Origin: Bryobacterales bacterium
GTDB taxonomy: Bacteria > Acidobacteriota > Terriglobia > Bryobacterales > UBA6623
Reading direction: 5' to 3'
NCBI GenBank assembly: GCA_028819215.1
Contig: JAPPMG010000044.1
Span: 1 to 33,592, forward strand
Length of the DNA: 33,592 nt
The notes beneath the pieces are model-generated. The model was not told the DNA's origin. It worked only from the letters and a program-made list of their open reading frames with translations, and made no database searches. The position numbers and the translations under genes were made by a program. Below are positions 25,301 through 33,489 of the stretch, one piece after another. Numbering within the stretch: position 1 is the first letter of the stretch; every line of letters starts with the position of its first letter.

Positions 25301-25589
25301 TGAGGCCTACAACCTCTTCGTCGAGGTATGGAATCGCAAGCGAAACTCCGAAAGCCAGTCCTTTACCGGCTCGAGGTTCTACTGCGCGGAATCCGGCGAC
25401 CATCTTTACTTCGACGGCCTCGTGGACGGTGCCCGGCGATACGCCCAGTACGGTGGCAGCCAGTTGAACTTCGATCTCATCCGCCCGTTCACGCGAGCCA
25501 CCGACTTCTCCGATCCGCACCATGCAGTCCGGACATGGGTGGTCACGCTGGCGTATCTGCTCACCGACTACCGGTACCTGTATTTCTAG
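22353..25589 (+). CDS. Exported CXXCH protein (DUF1588-like) with CBM60-like C-terminal domain
   Basis: A 1078-residue secreted protein. A signal peptide is visible (MRALGRSLAAMLGIAVCQAQ, about 12-31). Two CXXCH motifs are present: CINCH (146-150) and CTVCH (516-520). The second is within NNPACTVCHIPMDPVAGTYQN, the pattern of DUF1588-type c-cytochrome proteins of planctomycetes and proteobacteria. The C-terminal third (about 790-880) has ILFDGITKFDTPYSETGGQF and KTVRLSFTNNSTGGQQ followed by NLSLDRLVV, which resembles a calcium-dependent xylan-binding module (CBM60-like). GGAGAC precedes the ATG. The DUF1501 gene starts 15 nt after its stop and is surely in the same operon; such heme-protein/DUF1501 pairs are common in bacteria that handle complex organic matter. 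The substrate is unknown. Confidence 0.82.
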   Translation: MARLGGARARLMRALGRSLAAMLGIAVCQAQFGVVDPERDQAEEERLWAEHDHAWLLESMLAAKSESAHARLESGASSIQSQAFCPAYLGLSPEPGAFRKRIASPLVARFAPPPDRSPWRDVAAAGESPSGIFDNYISDSVVQSKCINCHVAGGASGHTRLVLTPSGVDGHEATNVAVFQNFLDTVEGGADLILNKIQGAEGHGGGVQLVAGSTDFANMERFLRGLGGDVSGGLSPDTLFEAVTMAAPWRTLRRAALLFAGRLPTQSELAAVSDGRESSLRRTIKGLMAGPGFHEFLIRSANDRLLTDRERLNVIGVAEVRFVDLTNKRWELAQEGIANGYADNPRRYPGFRYHERAVQFGAARAPLELIAHVVENDLPYTDILTADYIMANPMAAAAYGATTEFDNPEDVTEFKPSEIARYFRRDRSMIVEENPPNVWRVINPGNLSTDYPHAGILNTTAFLRRYPTTATNRNRARSRWTYYHFLGFDIEKSAARTQDADALADTNNPTMNNPACTVCHIPMDPVAGTYQNYGDMGLFRDKNAGRDALPNLYRNPKDGTVSPYQRGDTWFRDMRTPGFDDRSAPSADNSLQWLVEQFIADERFAKAAVRFWWPAVMGVELVEPPSDSADTEFDALLVASAAQTLEVDALAQSFREGFGGGGAYNAKDLLAEMALSPWFRAESVTGEDETRATALRDAGVARLLTPEELVAKTEAVAGYVWGRRFQQPFGLGETRSKLHDPQGYTGYELLYGGIDSDGIIERTGEITPLMAAVAQSHAAEVSCPIVRREFYFWPEESRILFDGITKFDTPYSETGGQFDITSESWEARQEVSLALPLAAGSKTVRLSFTNNSTGGQQDSEGNALDRNLSLDRLVVANSSASTVTEVELETLARKNCGRPKGEFYWMTGNCSVEIPVEISSSGDYSVTVVAHQDKAGDEAARLAIEVVAEDGSSQGEIAIRRKLADLHQRFFGATVAIDSPDVNEAYNLFVEVWNRKRNSESQSFTGSRFYCAESGDHLYFDGLVDGARRYAQYGGSQLNFDLIRPFTRATDFSDPHHAVRTWVVTLAYLLTDYRYLYF

Positions 25590-25604
25590 CGAAGGGAGGA
25601 CGCA

Positions 25605-26891
25605 ATGAATCGCCGCAGCTTCATGAAGGTCATGATGGGCGTTGGTGCCGTGTCGGGGTTCCGGGTGCCGCTGGCGAGCGCCGCAGACTACAACGGCAAG
25701 CTGTTCGTGTTTATCCAGGCCGACGGCGGCTGGGATCCGACCAGCTTCTGCGATCCCAAGACGAACGTCGCCGGCGAGCCGCTCATCAACAACTGGGCGA
25801 CGAGCGGCGAGGTCCGGCAGGCGGGCAACATCCGCTACGCACCGTTCGCCGGCAACCAGGCCTTCTTCGACAAGTACTACCAGCGCATTCTGGTAGTGAA
25901 CGGCGTGGACGCGCAGACGAATTCCCACACCGCGGGCACGGTCCACAACTGGAGCGGGAGGATTTCGGAGGGTTATCCGACGACCACGGCGCTGCTGGCC
26001 GCGCACAACGGGGCCGGCCTGTCGATGCCGTACCTGAGCTTCGGCGGGTTCTCGAACACGGCGGGCGTGGCCGTGTTCACGCGCTTGAACAACGCGGGCG
26101 ACATCCGGAACATTGCGAAGCCCGAACTGGTGCTCGGGGACCCGAACCGGCGGCCGTACTTCGGCTCCGAGGACTGGTCCTCGATCACGAGACATCGCGA
26201 CACGCGCATGGCGCGGCTGGCTGCGGCGCCTAACCTGATGCCGCGGGACGCGCGCAACCGGGAGCTGTACGCGGCGGCACTGAAGCCGGACGCGGCGGAG
26301 GGGCTGCGCTCGTTCGCGGACATGATCCCCCCAACGGACGAGTTGCAGGCGGTCGAGGAGTACGGCTTGTTCCGGAGCACCCTGAAGCGGCAGGCGCAGC
26401 TGGCAGTGCTGGCATTCAGAGCGGGTGTCGCGGTCAGCGCGGACCTGCGCCTGGGCGGGTTCGACACGCACGACAACCACGATCCGAAGGCGAACTGGCT
26501 GCTGGGAAACCTGACGGGCGCGGTGGACTACCTCTGGGACTACGCCGAGCTGCAGGGCGTGGCGGACCGGCTGGTGGTGGTGATGGGATCAGACTTCGGG
26601 CGGACGAACAAGTACAACGCCGAGGCGGGCAAGGACCACTGGCCGATCGGCAGCTTCGTCGTGATGGAGAAGAATCAGCCCTGGACCAATCGTGTGGTGG
26701 GGGAGACTGACGAGCTGCACTTCGCGCGCAAGATCAATGCCGGCACGCTGCAACGGGACGACACGTCCGGGACCTTGATCCACCCGAAGCACATCCACAA
26801 GGCACTGAGGAAGTACCTCGGCGTCGCGGACACCGCGGACAGCCAGCGATTCCCCTTCAACAATACCGAGGAGCTGCCCCTGTTCTCGTAA
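25605..26891 (+). CDS. Tat-exported DUF1501 (sulfatase/phosphatase-like) protein
   Basis: A 428-residue DUF1501 protein. The N terminus MNRRSFMKVMMGVGAVSGFR is a twin-arginine signal, so it is exported folded. Family motifs: FVFIQADGGWDPTSF, VNGVDAQTNSHTAGTVHNWS, GFDTHDNHDPKANWLLGNL, VMGSDFGRTNKYN and DHWPIGSFVVM. These correspond to the metal-binding Asp/His clusters of the alkaline-phosphatase superfamily. GGGAGGA precedes the start. The previous gene encodes the CXXCH protein it probably works with. The last 953 bases are duplicated almost exactly at 29555-30507. Confidence 0.88.
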   Translation: MNRRSFMKVMMGVGAVSGFRVPLASAADYNGKLFVFIQADGGWDPTSFCDPKTNVAGEPLINNWATSGEVRQAGNIRYAPFAGNQAFFDKYYQRILVVNGVDAQTNSHTAGTVHNWSGRISEGYPTTTALLAAHNGAGLSMPYLSFGGFSNTAGVAVFTRLNNAGDIRNIAKPELVLGDPNRRPYFGSEDWSSITRHRDTRMARLAAAPNLMPRDARNRELYAAALKPDAAEGLRSFADMIPPTDELQAVEEYGLFRSTLKRQAQLAVLAFRAGVAVSADLRLGGFDTHDNHDPKANWLLGNLTGAVDYLWDYAELQGVADRLVVVMGSDFGRTNKYNAEAGKDHWPIGSFVVMEKNQPWTNRVVGETDELHFARKINAGTLQRDDTSGTLIHPKHIHKALRKYLGVADTADSQRFPFNNTEELPLFS

Positions 26892-27496
26892 TCGGGCCGG
26901 CTCGAGGAAGCAGCAGCAGCACGGCTGGCTTCACAGGGGCTTCTTCCGGCGCTTCGCCTGGGAGTGGCGCAACGTCCGCTCCTGAAATCCGGTCGCATGC
27001 CGGTTCGGTGACGACAGGTGCACAGCTTCTTGGCGGCAATCGGAGTTTGCGCTCGCCAATCCGGGAACGGATCTCCCAGCTGCGCTGCCACCCGTGTCAG
27101 GCCCGACCCGCCTGCGGCGGCTGTACAATCATTTCAATGGCGTGCGTGCTTGCACGCGCGTATGCTTCATGTCGGCCAGCACCCTCACAGACACGCACGT
27201 TCCTGCAGTTCCAGAGGAAGCTGTGGCCGCCGAGGTGCCGCAGGCCGACGAGGTCGAGTACCCCGAAGGCCATTGGGTCGCGCAGAGTGTCTCGCACGGT
27301 GATGCCGTCGAGCAGGCGACCGGCTCGTTGCGCCACCACTTCCGCGAGCGCGAGGACGTGCTGGTGGCGATGGAACTGGTGGTCTACTACCGGCGTGGCA
27401 ACAACCGGGCCTGCCTGCATCCGGATGTGCAGGTGGTGCACGGTGTGGGGCGCAGCCCGAGCCGCAGCACCTACTTGGTGTGGGAAGAAGGCAAGC
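25939..27496 (+). repeat. Direct repeat, copy A (1.56 kb)
   Basis: This segment runs from codon 112/113 of the DUF1501 gene through the intergenic region into the Uma2 gene and recurs at 29555-31114 in the same orientation. Similarity is very uneven: about 4 changes in the roughly 950 coding bases of DUF1501, about 27 differences including indels in the roughly 278 intergenic bases, and about 5 in the 328 bases of Uma2, counted by eye. Confidence 0.9.
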
Positions 27497-28059
27497 CGCC
27501 GGACTTCGTGCTGGAGGTGGCGTCGCCGTCGACGGCGGACAGGGATGCGCAGCACAAGGTGGGCGAGTACGCCAGCGTGGGCGTGCGCGAGTACTGGCGG
27601 CTCGATCCGGCCGGGGAGTTGATGGCCAAGCCGCTGGAGGGCTACGTGGCAAGAGCGGGCGGCTATGAGCCGGTGCCGGCGGCGGCGGTTGGAGGCCGGA
27701 TGTGGCTTTGGAGCGAGGTCTTGGGGCTGGAGCTCCGCGGCGAGCGGCGGGAACGGGGAACGGTGTTGGTGTTCCGCGACCCGCGCACGGGGGAGGAGTG
27801 GGCCAGCGCGGACGAGCGCGAGCGACTGGCTGTTGAGCGCGAGCGACAGGTAGCAGAAGAGCGGGCTAGTGCCGCACAGCGGGAGCGAGAGGCCGCAGAG
27901 CGGGAACGAGAGGCCGCAGAGCGCGAGCGAGAGGCCGCAGAGCGGGAGCGAGAGGCCGCAGAGCAGCGGGCCAGCGCAGCGGACGCAAGGGTGCGGGCAC
28001 TGGAGGAGCAACTCCGGGCTCTCAGCGCTGACACCACGAATCCCTCCGCCGGAGGGTGA
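27169..28059 (+). CDS. Uma2-family (DUF820) putative endonuclease with repeat-extended coiled coil
   Basis: A 296-residue Uma2 protein, started at ATG 27169 (MSASTLTDTHV); an in-frame ATG at 27094 adds 25 unconvincing residues. Core motifs: VAMELVVYYRRGNNRACLHP, DVQVVHG (D86), YLVWEEGKPPDFVLEVASPS (E116), ASVGVREYWRLDPAGEL and LWSEVLGLELRG. The C-terminal 70 residues are Glu/Arg/Ala-rich. They contain four perfect-phase copies of a 7-residue unit (EREAAER-type), encoded by a 21-bp tandem repeat, forming a long coiled coil. Its 5' part is duplicated in the intron-interrupted copy at 30787-31114. Confidence 0.9.
   Translation: MSASTLTDTHVPAVPEEAVAAEVPQADEVEYPEGHWVAQSVSHGDAVEQATGSLRHHFREREDVLVAMELVVYYRRGNNRACLHPDVQVVHGVGRSPSRSTYLVWEEGKPPDFVLEVASPSTADRDAQHKVGEYASVGVREYWRLDPAGELMAKPLEGYVARAGGYEPVPAAAVGGRMWLWSEVLGLELRGERRERGTVLVFRDPRTGEEWASADERERLAVERERQVAEERASAAQREREAAEREREAAEREREAAEREREAAEQRASAADARVRALEEQLRALSADTTNPSAGG
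27880..27963 (+). repeat. 21-bp tandem repeat, four units, in the Uma2 coiled coil
   Basis: Four direct units of 21 bp (27880-27900, 27901-27921, 27922-27942, 27943-27963) differ at only one or two bases each. Each encodes seven residues rich in Arg, Glu and Ala. They stay in frame and lengthen the heptad coiled coil. Confidence 0.85.
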
Positions 28060-28271
28060 TCCCGAGGTGCGGCCCGGCCGTTCCGAAGTCCCGCCCATTG
28101 TTGTGAGAGTGGGCATCGGCACTTCGAGCCGCCTGAGCTCGATGCCATTGACTCCCGAAACGCTCATCGGTCTGCGGCAGAGGAATCGCAGTTTCCGAAA
28201 CTGATCGAGAGGTCGTCCCCCGGGCCGGTTGATTCAGGGGGATGCCTGGATCAGGCCGGCCCGGTAGCGGT

Positions 28272-29480
28272 TCATGCTGCGGACTCACTGAAGGCGGTCG
28301 GAATTGCCCCGACAGGCAAGGCCGAAATGCCGTCGTCCAACGCGTAGCGCTTGGTCCCCGGATAGACGATCCACAACCGTTCGAGTTGCAGGTCCGACAT
28401 CGCGATACGCATGGAGCGCGTCGTGCCTGGCGCGTCGCTGTACTTGAACTCGAACCCGTGACGCTTTCCGCCGACTGTGGCCAGCAGGTCCAGCCCAGCC
28501 CCTGCATGAGTGGACCAGAAGTGCGCACTGCGGGGATTCAGGCAGGAAAGGACTTGCTCGACACCGAATCCCTCGAACGATGCACCTACCTTGGGGTGCC
28601 CGCCCAAGGCAGCGAAGGAGTCCAGCTCGAGCAGCGAATGCAACAGTCCCGCGTCCCGGACGTAGATCTTGGGTGACTTGACTTGACGTTTCTTCAGGTT
28701 CTCGTGCCAAGGCGGGAGGATCCGCACAACTCGCGCATCGCCCAGGATGTCGAGGTATCTCCTCGCTGTGGCCTGCCCGGTGCCGATAGCTCGGGCGAAC
28801 TCCGCGGCGTTCCAGACTTGGCCGTGGTAGTGAGCGATCATGGTCCAGAACCGTCGCAGGGATTCCGCAGCGATCCGGATTCCGAATTGCGGGATGTCCC
28901 GCTCGAGAAACGTCCGCACGAAACTCTCTCGCCAGAGCCCGGACGCCGCTTCATCCGGTGCCAGATAGCTGCGAGGGAAGCCTCCTCGCAGCCAGAGCAC
29001 GCGCCAGTCGGCCGTTCGATGCTGCTTCGCCCAGCCACTGACTTCACTCAGGTCGAATCCCGACAGGTCAACGAGACCGATCCGGCCCGCCAAGGTTTCG
29101 GATGCTCCTCTCGCCAGCGAAGGAGAGGCGCTTCCTAGGAGCAGGAAGCGTGTCCCCGCTTCGGGCCGGTCGAGCAGCACGCGCAGCGTTTCAAGCAGTT
29201 GCTGCTGCCGTTGGATCTCGTCGATGACGACGAGGCCGGACAGCGGCGCCAGCGCCTGCTCCGGCGCAAGCAAGCGACGTCTGTCCTGTGCTCGCTCCAA
29301 GTCAAAGAATTCCACCTCGCGTTCCATGGCAGCGATCAGCCGCGCCAGTGTGGTCTTGCCGCACTGCCGGGGGCCGATCAGTGCCACGGCAGGATGAACA
29401 CGGAAGGAATTGACGATGCGAAGAATCGCCCGAGAGCGGTCAATGAGGAGGCCGGAACTCAATCTTTCTTGAAAATACAC
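28272..29480 (-). CDS. AAA-family ATPase with DUF4143
   Basis: A 402-residue ATPase of the AAA_14/DUF4143 type, starting at GTG 29480. Walker A is GPRQCGKTT (36-44), Walker B is LVVIDEIQR, the sensor is FLLLGSASPSL, and ETLAGRIGLVDLSGFDLSEV and WLRGGFPRSYL are family hallmarks. The C-terminal region has a degenerate nuclease-like pattern (LDLLATVGGKRHGFEFKYSD). A small palindrome ATTGT-C-ACAAT (29486-29496) lies directly upstream in an AT-rich patch, a possible operator. Unlike the ATPase at 6754-8001 it stands alone, with no partner gene. It sits between the two copies of the DUF1501/Uma2 repeat, so it was probably inserted there or carried by the duplication. Confidence 0.85.
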   Translation of the reverse strand: MYFQERLSSGLLIDRSRAILRIVNSFRVHPAVALIGPRQCGKTTLARLIAAMEREVEFFDLERAQDRRRLLAPEQALAPLSGLVVIDEIQRQQQLLETLRVLLDRPEAGTRFLLLGSASPSLARGASETLAGRIGLVDLSGFDLSEVSGWAKQHRTADWRVLWLRGGFPRSYLAPDEAASGLWRESFVRTFLERDIPQFGIRIAAESLRRFWTMIAHYHGQVWNAAEFARAIGTGQATARRYLDILGDARVVRILPPWHENLKKRQVKSPKIYVRDAGLLHSLLELDSFAALGGHPKVGASFEGFGVEQVLSCLNPRSAHFWSTHAGAGLDLLATVGGKRHGFEFKYSDAPGTTRSMRIAMSDLQLERLWIVYPGTKRYALDDGISALPVGAIPTAFSESAA

Positions 29481-29554
29481 TATTGATTGTCACAATTTCA
29501 AGGAATAATCGCTTGTCGTCGGGAACCGGAATGTGAGCCACAGGACGATCCTAT

Positions 29555-30507
29555 CGGTCCACAACTGGAGCGGGAGGATTTCGGAGGGTTACCCGACGAC
29601 CACGGCGCTGCTGGCCGCGCACAGCGGGGCCGGCCTGTCGATGCCGTACCTGAGCTTCGGCGGGTTCTCGAACACGGCGGGCGTGGCCGTGTTCACGCGC
29701 TTGAACAACGCGGGCGACATCCGGAACATTGCGAAGCCCGAACTGGTGCTCGGGGACCCGAACCGGCGGCCGTACTTCGGCTCCGAGGACTGGTCCTCGA
29801 TCACGAGACATCGCGACACGCGCATGGCGCGGCTGGCTGCGGCGCCTAACCTGATGCCGCGGGACGCGCGCAACCGGGAGCTGTACGCGGCGGCACTGAA
29901 GCCGGACGCGGCGGAGGGGCTGCGCTCGTTCGCGGACATGATCCCCCCAACGGACGAGTTGCAGGCGGTCGAGGAGTACGGCTTGTTCCGGAGCACCCTG
30001 AAGCGGCAGGCGCAGCTGGCAGTGCTGGCATTCAGAGCGGGTGTCGCGGTCAGCGCGGACCTGCGCCTGGGCGGGTTCGACACGCACGACAACCACGATC
30101 CGAAGGCGAACTGGCTGCTGGGAAACCTGACGGGCGCGGTGGACTACCTCTGGGACTACGCCGAGCTGCAGGGCGTGGCGGACCGGCTGGTGGTGGTGAT
30201 GGGATCAGACTTCGGGCGGACGAACAAGTACAACGCCGAGGCGGGCAAGGACCACTGGCCGATCGGCAGCTTCGTCGTGATGGAGAAGAATCAGCCCTGG
30301 ACCAATCGTGTGGTGGGGGAGACTGACGAGCTGCACTTCGCGCGCAAGATCAATGCCGGCACGCTGCAACGGGACGACACGTCCGGGACCTTGATCCACC
30401 CGAAGCACATCCACAAGGCACTGAGGAAGTACCTCGGCGTTGCGGACACCGCGGACAGCCAGCGATTCCCCTTCAACAATACCGAGGAGCTCCCCCTGTT
30501 CTCGTAA
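29555..30507 (+). pseudogene. 5'-truncated copy of the DUF1501 gene
   Basis: It encodes residues 113-428 of the DUF1501 protein, identical except for one change (HNGAG to HSGAG) and a few silent bases. A frame opening at ATG 29533 (MSHRTILS joined to VHNWSGR) keeps it in frame, but there is no Tat signal, and the N-terminal part with the first metal-binding motif is missing. Most likely a non-functional fragment left by the duplication. Confidence 0.85.
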
Positions 30508-30786
30508 TCGGCCCGGCTCGAGGAAGCTGCAGCAGCACGGCAGGTTTCATTGGGGCTTCTTCCGGCGCTTCGCCCGGGAGTGGCGCAACGTCCGCTCCTG
30601 AAATCCGGTCGCATGCTGGTTCGGTGACGGCAGGTGCGCAACTTCCTGGTGGCAACCGGGAGTTGCGCACTCGCCAATCCGGTAACGGATCTCCCAGCTT
30701 CCCTGCCACCCGGGTCAGGCCCGGCGCGCCTGCGGCGGCCGTACAATCATTGCAATGCCGTGCGTGCTTGCACGCGCGTATGCTTG

Positions 30787-31114
30787 ATGTCGGCCAGCGC
30801 TCTCACAGACACGCACGTTCCTGCAGTTCCAGAGGAAGATGTGGCCGCCGAGGTGCCGCAGACCGACGAGGTCGAGTACCCCGAAGGCCATTGGGTCGCG
30901 CAGAGTGTCTCGCACGGTGATGCCGTCGAGCAGGCGACCGGCTCGTTGCGCCACCACTTCCGCGAGCGCGAGGACGTGCTGGTGGCGATGGAACTGGTGG
31001 TCTACTACCGGCGTGGCAACAACCGGGCCTGCCTGCATCCGGATGTGCAGGTGGTGCACGGTGTGGGGCGCAGCCCGAGCCGCAGCACCTACTTGGTTTG
31101 GGAAGAAGGCAAGC
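30787..31114 (+). pseudogene. 5' part of a Uma2 gene, interrupted by a group II intron
   Basis: It encodes the first 109 residues of a Uma2 protein almost identical to the 27169-28059 copy, up to LVWEEGK, and then meets GTGCG, the group II intron 5' end. Reading on gives only RAPG and a stop. The remaining two thirds, beginning PPDFVLEV in the intact copy, are not found after the intron up to the window end. The fold is incomplete: E116 and everything after it are missing. Confidence 0.85.
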
Positions 31115-32187
31115 GTGCGCCAGGCTAACTGGCCAATGTCAGGAGGTGAAAGTCCTCTGCGGTAAAGGATGAGCTGATCCATACTGCTCCCCGAGCCGTG
31201 CGGTCGTTCCCGTGAGGGAGCGGGCGAAGCGTCGGCAGGGGCGCATGCGGGCAGGGCTATAGAGCGTCGAAATCCCTGACATTTGGAGAGCCGAGGCTGT
31301 GTTTGCGGTCGAAGGCAACACCTTACGGTGCGATACAGCTAGTGCCGGGAGGGCTCCACGGCGTCGAAGAACCCAGGCACGCATGTACGACAGAGGTTGG
31401 GACCTGGGAGGCCTTCGGGTCGTCCCGGCGGATCGTCGCCGGGACCGTGAAGGGAAAGGCAGGAGTCAAGACTGGAGATGTACGACCCGAAGGAGTCAGA
31501 CTCGGCCATAGTGTGTGCTGGGCAGCGCCCAGATCAGGTGGGTTGGAGTCCCACTGGCGCTCGGATAAGGAGCGCTATATCCGAAAGTGGGGGTAATTCC
31601 TCACTGGCCGGGGTGTGCTGATAAGCGAAACCCTAAACGGGCACGAAGCCGGAAACGGCGGAGACAGCCAAGGAAGGAGCTAAGTCAATGCACTGCTGGA
31701 AAGCAACCGGAGGGCAGGGTGTCCACCGCGAGGTGGAATCTGAAGGGCTTGAGGAGCAGTACCGGGCCGTAATCGAGGGGCAACCCGTGATGAATCGGTC
31801 GGCCAAAGGCGAGGCAAGGTCGAGCCGGCACTATGGCGGCGAAGGCGCTCTTATCCACTCGTCGAACCAAGGTGTGTGCGAACGGCACGGTACGGAAGAT
31901 CTGGACGTGACCCCAGGAGGGCTCGTCGCGTTCCCGGGTGGCACCGGGATAACAGACCCTATAAGTCGAGAGACGAAGTGGGGAAGGATGCGCGGCGAGC
32001 AGTCGGACAGCCGAATAGTACTTCAAGCGCGGCGAAAGCCGCGTGACCGCGCGAGCGGCGGCCGGGTGGGCCGGGGAAGTCGGCTGGCAGAGGCAGTCGG
32101 AGCGAGACGGTGGATGAGCGAGTAAGGGTCGTGACGCGGATAAGTTCGATAAGTGAAAGACCCGGACGTCACGGACCGAGGAGACTC

Positions 32188-33456
32188 GTGCACTGGATCA
32201 ACCCGGCAGGCAAGAGGAAGGTCCACTCACTGGTGGACAAGGTCTACAAGCGGAAGAACTTGGAGGTGGCCTGGGAGAAGGTGAAGCGCAACCGGGGAGC
32301 CGGGGGCGTGGACGGAGAGGACTTGGTGGCGTTCGAGGCGTCCTTGGATGCGAATCTCGACCGACTGCACCGGGAACTGCGGGACGGCACGTATGTGCCG
32401 CAACCCGTTCTCCAGCATCTCATTCCCAAGGCGGGCCAGCCGGGGAAGTTCCGGCGTCTGGGCATCCCAACGGTCTATGACCGGGTATGCCAGCAGGCGC
32501 TGCTGAACCGACTGGAACCGATCTTCGAGCCGGTGTTCGACGCGGCCAGCTTCGGATACCGACCCGGACGGTCCACCCATGACGCACTGCGCAAGATCTG
32601 GGGCGAGTTGCAAGAGGGCTATGAGTGGGTGGTTGACGCCGACCTGAAAGATTTTTTTGGGTCCGTGGACCACGACAAGCTTCTCGAACTCGTCAACCAG
32701 CAAGTGTCGGACGGACGGGTGCTCGGCCTACTCAGGCAGATGCTTAAGTCCGGGATGATGGCCGACGGCAGTCGGCTGCCGACCGAACAGGGTACTCCGC
32801 AGGGTGGTGTAATTTCACCCTTGCTGAGTAACGTCTTGCTCACTCCGTTCGACCGGGAGATGCGTCGCCGCGGGTGTCGGCTGACGCGGTACGCCGACGA
32901 TTGGCTGCTCACGTGTCGCAGTCGCGGGGAAGCCCGTGCTGCGCTCAAGGCGGCCAAGCGGATTCTGGCGAAGTTGGGCGTGACCCTGAACGCCGAGAAG
33001 ACACGAATTGTCCATGTGCGACAAGGGTTTGAGTTTCTCGGCTACAAGATCAAGCAGGGCCAGCGGCCTCTGAGGCTGCCGGCCGCGAAGATCACGAGCA
33101 GGGCCCGCGCGGGAACGCTTTATGCGATTCCGCGAGACAAGTCGATACGCAACTTCAAGGACCAGATCCGAGCGCGCACCCGTCGCACGGCCTCGGTGAC
33201 GACGCAGGAGCTGATCGATCAGCTCAATCCGGTCATTCGCGGGTGGGGCCAGTACTATCGCAAGGCCCAAGTGCGCAAGCTCTTCCACCAGCTTGACGGC
33301 TGGATCGTGCGACGCATTAGGTCGCATCGCTACAAGCGCTGGCGCAATGGCGGCTGGAAACAGTTGTCGACGCAGACGCTTCGCGGCGAATACGGGCTTG
33401 TCGGACTGATTTCGCTGGTGCCTTCCTTGAGTCCTCGCAAGGCGATGCCGATGTGA
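32188..33456 (+). CDS. ltrA: Group II intron reverse transcriptase/maturase
   Basis: A 422-residue LtrA-type protein that helps the intron splice and retrohome. I start it at GTG 32188, 7 nt after GAGGAG, giving VHWINPAGKRKVHSLVDKVY; an earlier GTG at 32110 is possible. RT motifs: NRGAGGVDGEDLVAFE, KFRRLGIPTVYDRVCQQAL, FGYRPGRSTHDAL, VVDADLKDFFGSVDHDKLL, QGTPQGGVISPLLSNVLL, and RYADDWLL with the catalytic YADD at 235-238. The maturase/X domain follows (NPVIRGWGQYYRKAQVRKLF, RIRSHRYKRWRNGGWK). There is no C-terminal HNH endonuclease domain, so it likely relies on nicks or replication-fork ends. It is intact by sequence. Confidence 0.93.
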   Translation: MHWINPAGKRKVHSLVDKVYKRKNLEVAWEKVKRNRGAGGVDGEDLVAFEASLDANLDRLHRELRDGTYVPQPVLQHLIPKAGQPGKFRRLGIPTVYDRVCQQALLNRLEPIFEPVFDAASFGYRPGRSTHDALRKIWGELQEGYEWVVDADLKDFFGSVDHDKLLELVNQQVSDGRVLGLLRQMLKSGMMADGSRLPTEQGTPQGGVISPLLSNVLLTPFDREMRRRGCRLTRYADDWLLTCRSRGEARAALKAAKRILAKLGVTLNAEKTRIVHVRQGFEFLGYKIKQGQRPLRLPAAKITSRARAGTLYAIPRDKSIRNFKDQIRARTRRTASVTTQELIDQLNPVIRGWGQYYRKAQVRKLFHQLDGWIVRRIRSHRYKRWRNGGWKQLSTQTLRGEYGLVGLISLVPSLSPRKAMPM

Positions 33457-33489
33457 AAGCGGCCTACGGGAAAACTGTACGGGCCGTTT
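33457..33489 (+). ncRNA. Group II intron domain V (catalytic hairpin)
   Basis: The catalytic triad AGC (33458-33460) begins the stem AAGCGGCC, which pairs with GGCCGUUU (about 33482-33489). A 2-nt bulge (CG, 33480-33481) and an upper stem closed by a GAAA-type loop follow the canonical domain V layout. Domain VI follows immediately: GGAGGC (33501-33506) pairs with GCCTCC (33521-33526), the inner stem GCCC with GGGC, and A33531 is the probable branch point. Confidence 0.8.

Larger units (their letters stand above)
29555..31114 (+). repeat. Direct repeat, copy B (1.56 kb), ending at the group II intron
   Basis: Second copy of 25939-27496. Its left edge is inside the DUF1501 coding region, with the first 112 codons and the Tat signal absent. 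Its right edge is inside the Uma2 coding region, exactly where the group II intron begins. Confidence 0.9.

Noticed and set aside
25287..26480. A 397-codon open frame on the minus strand, repeated at 29551-30096
   Set aside because: Antisense to DUF1501 and duplicated only because the DUF1501 segment is duplicated.
27880..27963. Possible CRISPR-like repeats
   Set aside because: The units are contiguous with no spacers, lie inside a reading frame and encode heptads, so this is a protein repeat.
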